From: Coniferiporia sulphurascens
Taxonomy: Eukaryota > Basidiomycota > Agaricomycetes > Hymenochaetales > Hymenochaetaceae
NCBI GenBank assembly: GCA_002794785.1
Contig: NBBA01000012.1
Span: 248,001 to 312,000, forward strand
Reading direction: 5' to 3'
DNA length: 64,000 nt
Part shown: positions 10,880-21,100 of the stretch, piece after piece
Position numbering within the stretch: the stretch's first letter is position 1
Layout of the letters: every line of letters begins with the position of its first letter
Program-made: the position numbers and the translations under genes
Notes under the pieces: generated by a model
Seen by the model: only the letters and a program-made list of their open reading frames with translations
Told to the model about the DNA's origin: nothing
Database searches by the model: none

Positions 10880-10937
10880 GGGGGAGTTTTAGCTGCCTGC
10901 ACTAGTCGATGGTGGTGGTTACTGGTCAAGAAGGATG
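10880..10937 (-). promoter_or_regulatory. LINE 5'UTR / putative internal promoter (copy J)
   Basis: The 58-bp leader of J on the minus strand, the same sequence class as 2063-2120. The TSD begins immediately outside it at 10938, fixing the transcription start of the source RNA at or very near this first base. Confidence 0.6.
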
Positions 10938-12193
10938 AACATGTCACCTGATGTAGCTGTGCTGACCAATATTGTTAAGCAGCTGTCCACAGAAGTCGCC
11001 ACCATCTCCCGGCAAGTCTCAACACTTGTCAACCGGCCTGTGCCCCATGCCCCACAGACCCAGAAGGCCCAGACCCCCACCACCACCACTGCCCAGGCCG
11101 CTATCACTGCAGCACCAACCTCCTACGCCCAGGTGGCGGCTGCCCTGGCCCCACCGACAGCCTCCAACCCCAACCCCACCGCACCTGCCCTGGGCACTGT
11201 CTTCACAACAGTGACCCACAAGAAGAAGAAAAAGCAACACCAGGTTCCACCCCTGCCCCCGATGTACGCCAAGGACCCGACCCTGGTCCTCATCCCAACC
11301 GTCACCCTCAAGTCCGAGATCCAGCTCCTGGCTATGCGCCTCACCGCCATGGCATGTGAGTTCTTCTCCTCCCTCCCCACTGCTGATCAGGTCACGGTCC
11401 TGGCCTCCTCATTCAACGTGAAGGGGAACCTCGTGACCTCCTTTGCCAAGTGCCCATCATCTGCCTCTCCTGCCACAGACATGATCATTGATTGACACTC
11501 CACGGCATTCGCAGCCCACATGTGCGACAGGTGTCTCTCGGTGGCGACTGACAAGATCCCCATCCAGTATGCCCTCAACCCCGTCCGAGTCCACCCCAGT
11601 CTGCACTCTGCATCTCCATGGTGCCCTGTGTGGATTACCTATTCGGTCAGAATGGCCACACCATTTCCCCAAAGGCCCTCATGGCCGAAATCCGGAACAA
11701 CCCAGTGCTCCGCCCCCTCGACTTCGTAGTCGACCCCCACTTCACCGCCACCGAGGACCACCTTCCAACTCTCCAGAAGTGCCCAGTGGCTTTCTCCTTC
11801 TCTGACCCCAACGGATCCATACGTGCACAGCTGCTCAAGTGCCCATGTGTATGGCTGTTCAGCTCTGCCCTCTCCCTCTTGGTCCCACCCTACCGCCTGA
11901 GCCTCACCCAATGTGAGCACTGCCAAGGCCTAGGTCATGGAACGAAAGGCTGCCGTGCCCAGCCATGCTGTGCCGACTGCGGAGGAGGTCATCTCACCCA
12001 TAACCACCGTAAGTCATGTGCATCCTGCGCCACCGAAGCCATCGAGGGCGACCAGTGCCCTCACCCCCACTACTGCACCAACTGCAAGGGCGACCACCCT
12101 GCCACCCTCCCTCAATGCCCCAAGAAACGGCGCTTCTGCCAGATCCTAGAGGCCACCAAGGGACCCGAAGACGAACACATGGAGGACCAATGA
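10938..12193 (+). pseudogene. LINE ORF1 C-terminal half (copy E, segment 3)
   Basis: Continues E's ORF1 after J. It has VLTNIVKQLSTEVATISRQVSTL (heptad-like), a Thr/Ala linker, a KKKKKQ basic patch, YAKDPTLVLIP, the core FFSSLPTADQVTVLASSFNV and MVPCVDYLFGQNGHT, then the knuckles CEHCQGLGHGTKGC (CX2CX4HX4C), CADCGGGHLTHNH and CTNCKGDHPATLPQC (CX2CX3HX6C), ending MEDQ with TGA at 12191-12193. Only a TGA at about 11493-11495 (DRH in other copies, CGA to TGA) and a nearby frameshift disrupt this segment. It would bind LINE RNA in a ribonucleoprotein. Confidence 0.85.
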
Positions 12194-12410
12194 ATAGAGA
12201 CATCTCTATTCTTCAGTGGAATGCCACCTGCTCCTTAGCCACAGTCCATTCCCTTATTCCAATCCTTACCACTGACCCATCCCCACCAACCATCATTTTG
12301 ATTCAGGAACTGCCCTGGTACCAAATAGGCCTCCAGCCCTCACTTACCAACCCAACCGGCATGCCGGTACTCAATGTCCATCCCTCCCAGGATACATAGC
12401 CATCCTTCCC
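12190..12410 (+). pseudogene. LINE ORF2 endonuclease N-terminus (copy E, segment 4)
   Basis: The ATG at 12190 shares ATGA with the ORF1 stop. It encodes MNRDISILQWNATCSLA and ILIQELPWYQIGLQPSL, the first two APE-type endonuclease motifs (catalytic Asn and Glu). A frameshift near 12385 follows. It is interrupted by A at 12411 and resumes at 22444 with the same codons duplicated in the TSD. Confidence 0.85.
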
Positions 12411-13146
12411 CATCCTTCTTGTCCTCTTACCACCACCATCTCTGGTTTTCACTGGGGGTCGTCTGGGGGTTCGTCGCAGCAACCCATGCTCTGGTCTGGT
12501 ATTCTACTGGGTCGACATGAGAGAAGGTTCCTGACTGCACACCTTTTATAAAGGAGTGCTGCTCACTGGCTGCCAAGGCGCTGTAGCGGCGTTGTCTGAT
12601 GGCGTGAAAGGGGCTCACACCCGCCAGGGGGTACGCAACCCGTCATTAATGTTGCAGTGGGGGGGGATGGCTCAGTGAGTACCAAGATCCTCTCTCACAT
12701 CTGCCATGCTCTCTCAGGGCATGGTGCTCGGCTGGTCCACCTCTTGGCGGCACAAGGGGCACATGCCTGCCAGTCGGGGGGGGACACGATGTTAACGTCC
12801 CCACACCCATGCGGGGGGGTAACCCTCTGCCCTTCAGCAGTCGGCTTCGGCCGGGAGACCTCGGGTTTGGGGAGACTCGGATCTGACTGTCAGGTCGGGA
12901 CTTAAAATCCTGGGGCCGCATTGTCCCTGGCAAGACAAACCATAAAAACTGCCGCCCCAAATCCCGAAAGGGTCTCTGATAACGGCACTAGTTGATATAA
13001 GGAGATAGGGGCTTCATAACACATGGCGTTGCGGTAAGAACCAGCTGACGTGAAAGCGACAGGCCACCATGGGCCTTTTGGGGGGGTGTGGCTGGCCCTA
13101 GCCCTTTTGAGGGTAGGCGTTGGTGCCCCCCAAGAGGTGGTTAGTC
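12411..13146 (+). promoter_or_regulatory. F-type 5' module fused upstream of element A
   Basis: Colinear with F 2262-2972 and with G on the other strand. It starts CATCCTTCTTG plus seven bases plus ACCACCACCATC and stops at the conserved GGTGGTTAGT block. The canonical leader of A (CATCCTTCTTGACCAGTAA) begins directly after it at 13147. No coding sequence is convincing. Since the same module heads F and G, it probably carries its own promoter; this is inferred. The stretch is GC-rich with G and C homopolymers. Confidence 0.6.
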
Positions 13147-13204
13147 CATCCTTCTTGACCAGTAACCACCACCATCAACTAGTGCGGGCAGCTAAAACTC
13201 CCCC

Positions 13205-15270
13205 ATGTCAAACCCAGGCGATTACAGGAACACTCTCTGTCGGACAACCCGAACCAACCCCCCACCCGCCCCATCGGCCAATGCCGATCCCGACTGGGTC
13301 GCCAGGATGGCTGCCAACTGGGCCTCCGCAGGCACCGCCGCTGCCGCAAGGCATGGTACTGCCGCACCCACCACCCCCCAACAGGCACCCCTGTCTGAAT
13401 TCCCGCCACTGACCTCCTCCCCAGATGTCCTGGCACCCTCCCCAGCCATTGGCGACTTGCAACTGATCTCAGCCTACGACTTCACCACCCAAGCATGCAT
13501 GGAATCCAGGGCAGCATCCCGAGCCGGCTCCCCAGCCGCCTCAGTAGGGTCGATCCATGGCTCCCCTGAAACCAGTGAGACAGCCCCAGCAATGGCAGTT
13601 GACCCCCATACCCCCCCGCAACAGGTGGGAGGTGCAAGCCTCGGGCGGAAACGCTCCTCAGCCGCCATGTCACCTCTCACACCGAGGGGACCCCCCGCCC
13701 AACAACATGAACAGCACACTGCAGGGTTCATGTATGCCCTCACCTGTGCCCTGGACGACTTTGACCAGCAAACCAGGGACACCAACACCGAAACAATCGA
13801 CGTCAAGGCTGCGCAGTTTGTGGGCGACCTCCTATGGAATGTCCAAAAAACACTGGCCAACATAGAGCAAGACAGGACATACCCACAGAACATCATCTAC
13901 CACAATGCAGTGATGGCCTACAACTTCGCAAGGGAGGGGGCGGTCATCGCTCTCCCAGCACCCTTCGCCCCAGCTCCCCCCCCACAGAGGACCCCGGCTG
14001 CAACCGGGACCCCTAACACCACCCCCGTGACCCTGGAAATGAAGGCGCTGACCGAGGCAGTCAAGCGTCTGACTACTGACATGGCTTCTATCTCCCGTCA
14101 GATGGCCTCTATCAGTTCTAGGCCTGCCCCCCAACAACAACAACAACAACAACAACAGCAACCCGCCCCCCAGGCAGCCCCTCAGGCCGCCCCCACTTCC
14201 TATGTGCAAGTCGCTGCAGCAGCGGCCCCCCCAACAACCACTAACCCAACTCCAGTGGCCCTGGTCACCGGAGCAGTCATCAATCCGATGCAGAAGAAGA
14301 AGAAGCGCCAGCGAAAAGTGCCCCTGCCCCCCACTATGTACGCCAAGGACCCAGCCTTGGTCCTAACCCCCACAGTCAGCATATGGGCCAAAAATCAGAA
14401 GTCAGCAATGGCCCTGACAAAAACATCCGTGAGTTTTTTGCCTCCCTCCCCACTGCAGACCAAGTCCCAGTCCTCTCCTCTGCCTACAACGTAAAGGGGA
14501 ACATCGTGACCACTTTTGCGGCATGCCCATCCTCGGCTAACCCGACCATGGAAATGATCATCGATCGTCACTCCACGGCATATGCCTCCCATATGTGCAC
14601 AGAGTGCATCGCAGCAGGGATTAACGTCCCAACCGCCTTCTCCCTAACCCCCTCCAGAGTCCGCCCCAGGTCTGCACTACACATCTCCATGGTGCCCTGC
14701 AAGGACTTTTTGTTCGGCCAGAACAGACACACCATCACCAAGAAGGCCCTCATGGCTGAAATCCAGCACAACCCGGCACTCCGCAACCTCGACTTCGTAG
14801 TCACCCCCCACTTCACTGCCACCAAGGATCACCTGCCGACACTTGACAGGTGCCCAGTGGTCTTCTCCTTCGTCAACACCGATGGATCCATCTGCAAACG
14901 CCTCCTCAAGAGGCCACGCATCTGGATGTTCGGATCCGCCCTTCGGCTCTCAGTCCCACCAGTTCGCCCCACCCTCACCCAATGTGAGCGGTGCCAGGGC
15001 CTCGGCCACAGAACCAAGGGCTGCCGAGCCCAACCCTGCTGCACTGACTGTGCTGGTGCCCACCTGACCCGCAATCACCGCAAATTGTGCGCCCACTGTG
15101 CAACCGATGCAGTGCCCGAAGGCGACACATGCCCACACCCCCGCCTATGCAATAACTGCAAGGGTGACCACCCAGCCACCCTGCCGGCCTGCCCCAAGAA
15201 GAGGCATTACCGCCAAATTGAAGAGGCCCTCGCTGCCGACCCCCTCGATGATCGGATGGAAGAAATATGA
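13205..15270 (+). pseudogene. LINE ORF1 (Gag-like RNA-binding), type 1, copy A
   Basis: ATG 13205 (MSNPGDYRNTL) after the 58-bp leader. The domain order is as in J: Ala/Pro N-terminus, ASLGRKRSSAAMSPLTPRGPP, CALDDFDQQTRD...FVGDLLWNVQKTL, Pro-rich linker, heptad-like LTEAVKRLTTDMASISRQMASI, polyQ (about 14130-14165), KKKKRQRKV basic patch, YAKDPALVLTPTVS, then the core and three knuckles (CERCQGLGHRTKGC, CTDCAGAHLTRNH, CNNCKGDHPATLPAC). One frameshift near 14390-14440 separates two long open frames (13205-14494 and 14383-15270). The stop TGA at 15268-15270 overlaps the ORF2 ATG at 15267. Confidence 0.88.
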
Positions 15271-15293
15271 TAGAGATGCTCTCTATCTTACAG

Positions 15294-15324
<31 letters not shown>

Positions 15325-15612
15325 CCTGCAGTATTACATAATTACAAGCTGCCCCCCCAAAGGGGGGGCCCTAACTACATAACAACAGAGGCGCCTGTCA
15401 TCACACAATGCACAAAACTGGGTGGGGACCCTGCTCCCCGAAGGGTGCCAAGGTGGGAAGGGTCCCTATTAGTAAAGGAAACAAAAGGGAGAGGAATACA
15501 TATCACTATGATGAGACCAAGTGGATGAGGGCAGGTAACAGGGGTAACTTAGAATTGGAAAGGGAGGGCGAGAGTGCCGACTGGGACATACGCGGGAGAG
15601 TCCAAAAGGCAG

Positions 15613-18136
15613 TCACTGAGTAGAGGAAAGGGGAGGAAGCACACCTGAAAGCTCCAAGAGAGCCGGGTCCGGGTCCTGGGGTTGGGGTCCAAGCATACAA
15701 CTCATGTATTCCTGAAGGAGGTCCAAGTCCATATCTTCGTCGGTAGGGTGCCCCTCTAAGTCCATCGCTGCGAAAGCCAGGCAGATGGTAGCAGAGGTGC
15801 GGTCGGATAGGCGGTTCAAGTGCCCAGTCATTTTCAGCCAGCGGTGCAGGACCTGGAGGCGGTTTTCGTCGACCCACTCTGTGTGGTGGGTTGGAAGTGG
15901 GTCATGGGGGGGCCAGACCTTGCGAATCCATGGCCGGAATGTGCGGCAACTGCCCAAGACATGAGCGGTGGATTGGGCTGGCCAGGGAGGGTGGTTGTGC
16001 CACCTGCAATGCGAGATCAGGCTGTGTCTGTGCCGGTAGACTGAGTCAAAGCTCAGCCAGTAGCCCCTGTAGGGACCGGCGTGGCAGAGGACCTGGGTGA
16101 CTGCAGAGAGCTCCTGGCGGGGGTGGTTGACCAACTGGTTGAGTAACTTCCGTGGTCTGTGGGAGGGGGCACCATTGACGGCCAAGTACTTGTCGGCTGT
16201 CGAGGCAAGAGGGCGGGTGAGAGAGAGGGACCATCGCTCCATTAGGGTTTTGACGGTGGCCTCCTTCAGAGCGGAGGTAGAGGGGGCGAGGGAGGACAGG
16301 GGGAGATTCGTCGCAAACTTGGCCTCATGGTCAGCCCATTCATTCCCTGGTATATCGGAGTGACCTGGACACCATACGAAATGCACAGAGAGATCCGGGT
16401 ACGAGTCCAAGAGAGTCTGGACCCCAGCCTTCCATTGATGAAGGAGATGGGCACCTGGGACTGGCACCCATGTGCGTATGAGGTGGAGTGCTGTCAGCAA
16501 ATCTGACAGGAAGAAGATGTCAGATGCGACAGGCAGAAGCTCCCATAGGTGGTGTGTGGCCCATGTAGGTGCGGGGGTGAGGGAGAAAATCTCCACGTCC
16601 ATTGCTGTGGCACATGTGGGGGAGGCGAGTCGGCGCGATTTTAGATGGGTGAGGCCCAACATGGCGCAGACGGCAGAACCAGACTTCGAGCCCATGTGGG
16701 AGCCATCAGTGAAGACCTGGAGGTGGGGGAGGGTGCTCAGGGAGCGTGCGGCTTCCACAAATTCCTTGCGGGTGTCTTTGCTGACCGGAGTGATAGGAGA
16801 GGTGAACGAAACTCAACCATTCGTAAATGCCAGAGGATCCGTCCATGGGGGATGAGTGTATGCAGGAACCGGTTGAACCTGAGGGACCCGGACCTGCAGA
16901 GAAGTGGAGAAGGGGCGGTTAGTTACTGTTTTATAAAAACATTTTCTACCAACGGAGTGCAGGGTGCACCATAGGCACAGAGAATGGAGAGTCTTAGCAT
17001 ATTTGAAATAATAAGAAAGGGGGGGAAGGGAGCAAAGGAAATTTGTAGAGAATGGGGAGGCGCCTTTGTAGACGCTGAGAATCCATCTGCATGCCGTGTT
17101 TTGCACAGCCTGCAGGCGGCTTACTAAGGTTTTTTGGCATCGGCCATGGTACCAAACTGGCGTGCTCCATGTGAGTACCGAGCGGACGCAGGCAATGTAG
17201 AGGCGACATTGTTACAATTTTCCTTTACTTTCCCTTATTGCGCTGACTCATTTCCTATTCATCATCATCAGTCAGCGCAACTCCCCCATTTCTCTGCCTT
17301 ACTCATCCTTATTCGCCTTGCGCCATAAGACGCCATGATGACGCCTTACTTGCACCATCATGACGTGCTTTGCTTACTGATACTTTCAACTGTATTACCA
17401 AGGCACTCCTTGGGGTTACCTGACCGACCATGGTCATACAAACATCCTAATACATGACCCTACAGTAGCAAACACATAGAGTAGTATATAAGCATGTAAC
17501 TTCAGTAGCACAAACCCTAAGCTTGTGCTCTTTGTTCATACAAGCCCATTATCTGCTACCACCAGTCTACTGTGTGCCTATTGGCCAATAGTCGCTTCGT
17601 CGTAACCCGACTTGCTGTAGAAGCCTCTCGTGTCCACATCGCCGATCAGGAAGCCCCATCGACGATCATCCCTCGACTTACGACATCTAGGAAGCCCCGT
17701 TGCCGTACCATCAGTCCCGACGATCAGGAAGCCCCGACGTCGATCATCGCGTAACCATTGAGCTTAACAGACATAGGAGAAGGGCCGAGATGCCGTGTTC
17801 GGTGTTGCCGAGGATGCGGAGGGCGGCAAGAGTGGAGAGGCCTTTGGAGTGCATGCATTCAACGTGGGCCTTGAAGGTGAGGGCGGGGTCCCACCAAATC
17901 CCCAGCCAGTGGAGGGGGATTGAAGGTCGGATGAGTGTGGTTGGGTCGACCTGAACCCCAGCGGAGTCCCAGTTGGTGTATGCTGAGGAATGGTGCCGGG
18001 GCAGGTGGAAGTGTAGGCACTCTGTCTTGGCGGCCTTGATGTTGAGACCAATGTCGCCAAAGAGAGCGTCGAGTTGGTGATAGGTGGTGGCAAGTTGCTG
18101 GCAGTTGGATGCCATGCTGGGGCCGACATGCACGAG
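15613..18136 (-). pseudogene. LINE ORF2 RT/RNase H C-terminal part (copy B)
   Basis: From the end of RT motif C through motif D (IGLNIKAAKTECLHF) and motif E (IPLHWLGIWWDP). After the LTR: RNH VFTDGSHMGSKSGSAVCAM, DVEIFSL, FFLSDLLTALHLI, CPGHSDIPGNEWADHEAK, the C-terminal HCRWHNHPPWPAQ...GSC motif, stop at 15613. Residues 16758-15613 form one open frame of 381 codons, so the RNH and C-terminus are intact. The N-terminal EN and most of RT were never inserted (5' truncation). Confidence 0.85.
17210..17769 (+). mobile_element. Solo LTR 1 (560 bp) in copy B
   Basis: Starts TGTTACAATTTT and ends GAGCTTAACA, flanked by the exact 5-bp TSD GACAT (17205-17209 and 17770-17774). It has a TATATAAG box at 17485-17492 and, after it, AACTTCAGTAGCACAA and CTTTGTTCATACAAGCCC. 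Near the 3' end there are three copies of AGGAAGCCCC (17648, 17689, 17726). No internal domain, primer-binding site or polypurine tract adjoins it, so it is the product of LTR-LTR recombination. The family (Ty3 or Ty1 type) cannot be decided from the LTR alone. Confidence 0.93.
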
Positions 18137-21100
18137 GCTCTCTATCTTACAGTGGAATGCCACCCACTCACTAGCAGCGATACATTCCCTCATTCCTGTC
18201 CTTACAACTGACCCTTCCCCCCCGCACCTAATCCTTATTCAGGAACCCCCCTGGTATCAAATAGGTTTGCAACCCTCACTCAACGACCCAGCCGGCTCCC
18301 CAGTATTCAACATCCCAACCATCCCAGGCTACATACCTGTCCTACCACCAGAGGCCCGCCCTCGAGTAGTAACATATGTAGCCCGGGCCCCCCCCCCCAC
18401 CTCCTGGTCGATACTCGGCGCCGCCTCACACGGCACAGATGTACTGACGGTGGAGATACGGACCCAACTCACCCTCCGAGTGTGCAACTACTACGGCATG
18501 CACCCCCCGGACCGTGAGCATGCCCTCCCCCAGTACCCAGGTGAGTCCTTCCTATTCTCACTCCCCTTGGTGCTAGCCACCACTCTACTTGTGGCGGGCG
18601 ACTTCAACCATCACCACCACATGTGGTCCGAATTCCCCATTCCACGACGAGATGACTTGGGGGTGCAACCCCTCAACGACTTTTTTCGTGAGCACAGCCT
18701 GGCGCCTGCCCACCTCCCTGACTCTGACTCGAGGCCTGACAGCAATCGCCGCTGGTGCCCCATTGACATGATCTGGGTCCCACCCACGGTCAACCCCGAC
18801 TCTATCCTAGATTCGGCTACCTCCGACCCCTCACCACTGTCCGACCATGCCATCCTGTGTTGGTCTCTGCTGTCTTGGCCCCCCCTCCTGTCCTAAAGAT
18901 GTGCCAGCTGCTACCAGCCGACAAGGAGAAATGGTCTGACATCACCTTCCCCCTCCTCAAAGAAGCCTTCCGACTCCCAGGGCTCGACACCCATGCCCTG
19001 AACATCAAAGCAAAAGCGATTATCGACTCTATGGTCGCCGCACTCCAACCGTTCACCTGCCTCTTGAAACCAACAAAAACAGAAGTCCCATGGTGGTCAC
19101 CCCACTGCAAGACCCTCTTATCCGCAATTACAACGGCCACCACCCCCCTCCAGCGTTCATCAGCATGGCGTGCCTTCAAAAGGGGCATAAGGACAGCCAA
19201 ATGACAGTTCTATGCAGACCAGGCAGCTGAAGCGGACACCTCCAACATCTGGAACTGGGCCAAACGAGGCTTAGGCAACCGACCCACCCCCATCCCCTCC
19301 CTCAGACGACGAGATGGATCCTTCACCCAGACGGACACTGAGAAAGGTGAGCTTTTCCAAGAGACCTTCTTTATGCCCCCCCCACCCCAGGTAGTGACCG
19401 ACATCCCACTACCCCCCAACCAACCAGCTGCCCTGCCCATACTCCTAACGGAACTTATGGGGGCACTGGCTGATACATCCAACTTGTCAGCTCTGGGCCT
19501 CTTGGGAATAGGTTACCGCCCCCTGAAATGGGTGGTGGACGCCTACCCCGATGAGATACTCGTGCTTTTCAATGACTGTCTGCACCTGAGTCACCACCTG
19601 GAGTGCTGGCGGGCTGCAAAAGTCGTGATGCTCAGGAAGCCGAAACAAGAAGGACCCATTCTCACCGCGATCTTACCAGCCCATCACCCTTAAGGAGACC
19701 CTAGGGAAACTCCTCGAAAAAGTAATTGCTAACCGGCTCCAGTTCCTCACTAACACGTGGGACTGGCTGCCACCCAACCAGTATGGGGGCACCAAGGCCA
19801 TTCGGTCTACAACGCCACCCAACACCTCTTACAGATTGCGGAACGTGCCCACTCAGAGGGCCTTGTCTACTCGGTCCTAGCAGTCAACATTCAGGGCTTT
19901 TTTGACTCGGTTCACCCCCACCTCCTCCACCGACAACTGTTGGATCTCGGCTGTGCACCCAGACATGGCCAGTTGGTGCTTATCCTTCATGATGGACCGG
20001 CGGGTCGCCATCTCCTTCGATGGCACCACCCTCCCTACTGCCCCCAAACCTGACTTCGGCACCCCACAGGGATTGCCCGTCTCCCCCATCCTATCAACGA
20101 TCTTTGCGGGGGTGGTCCTCCAGTGCTTTCACCAAGCCGGCACCACAGCCCTGGCATATGTTGATGACCATTTACTGATATGTGTAGGCCCCTCTGTGGC
20201 ATCCAACTGCTGCACGCTCGCCCGCGCATACCAACAACTCGACACCCTCTTCGGCACCATCAGTCTCAGCATCGAAGCCGCCAAGACAGAGTGCCTCCAC
20301 TTCCACCCCCCCAGCAACGAACTGGCTACAAAGGCTGGGACACAGCCGGGGTTCAGGTAGACCCCAATACACTAATTCGCCCCTCAATCCCCCTCCGTTG
20401 GCTGGGGATTTGGTGGGACCCAGGCCTCTCCTTCAAACCCCATGTCGAGCATATGCGCTCCAAGGGACTCTCCACCCTCGCCACTCTCCGCATTTTAGGC
20501 AACACACAATGTGGTATTTCGGCCCTCCTCCTCCGACGCCTATACACCTCCTGCATCCGCTCCGTGCTCGCATGGGGGCACCAGTATGGTACCATGGCTA
20601 CCACCAAAAAACCCTGGTCAACTGCCTACAGACTGTGCAAAACATGGCTTGTAGATGGATTCTAGGCGTCTTCAAAGGCACCTCCCCCCACTCCACTAAT
20701 TTTCTCTGCTCTGTTCCCCCTCTTTCTTTCTATTTTGAATATATAAAGACGACCCATTCCCTGTGCCTATGGCACACCCCCCACTCCATTGGCCGGAAAC
20801 TTTTTAAAAATGTAGCTAATAGACCTTTTTCACTTTTGTTGCAGGTCCGAGCCCCCCGGGTTCAACAGGTCCCAGCATATACACATCCCCCATGGATGGA
20901 CCCCCTGGCCTTCACGAAAGGCTGTGTCCGTTTTACCACCCCCGTCACCCCAGTGAGCGCTGACACCCGGAAGTCATTTGTGGCTGCCGCATGCCAACTA
21001 GGCAGCACCCCGCACGTACAGGTCTTCACAGATGGCTCCCGCATGGACAATAAGTCGGGCTCAGCCATCTGCACCATGCTTGGCCACACCCGACTCCGGT

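Larger units (their letters stand above)
4498..10937 (-). mobile_element. Full-length type 1 LINE (copy J)
   Basis: A complete 6,440-bp minus-strand copy: 5' end at 10937 (CATCCTTCTTG), leader, ORF1, ORF2, 3'UTR with hairpin, and a mixed tail of AAT repeats followed by AAAAAAT units ending at 4498. It splits E's ORF1. The 11-bp TSD AACATGTCACC is perfect (4487-4497 and 10938-10948), which shows that both ends are original and the insertion was by target-primed reverse transcription. Both ORFs are frameshifted, but long domains remain open, so it is one of the better preserved copies. Confidence 0.93.
15294..18136 (-). mobile_element. 5'-truncated type 2 LINE (copy B)
   Basis: Minus-strand insertion into the first codons of A's ORF2, flanked by a perfect 16-bp TSD GCTCTCTATCTTACAG (15278-15293 and 18137-18152). 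The tail at 15294-15324 is AAT repeats. The element is truncated in RT just after motif C (LVHVGPSMASNCQ at 18136) and carries a solo LTR (17210-17769). It is the fourth LINE level in the chain I, E, A, B, with the LTR as fifth. Confidence 0.93.

Noticed and set aside
20800..20850. Possible intron: pyrimidine-rich stretch ending TTGCAG before GTCCGAGCC
   Set aside because: The sequence reads through in frame (ANRPF...LQVRAP) in all copies, and retrotransposed copies keep it, so it is coding.
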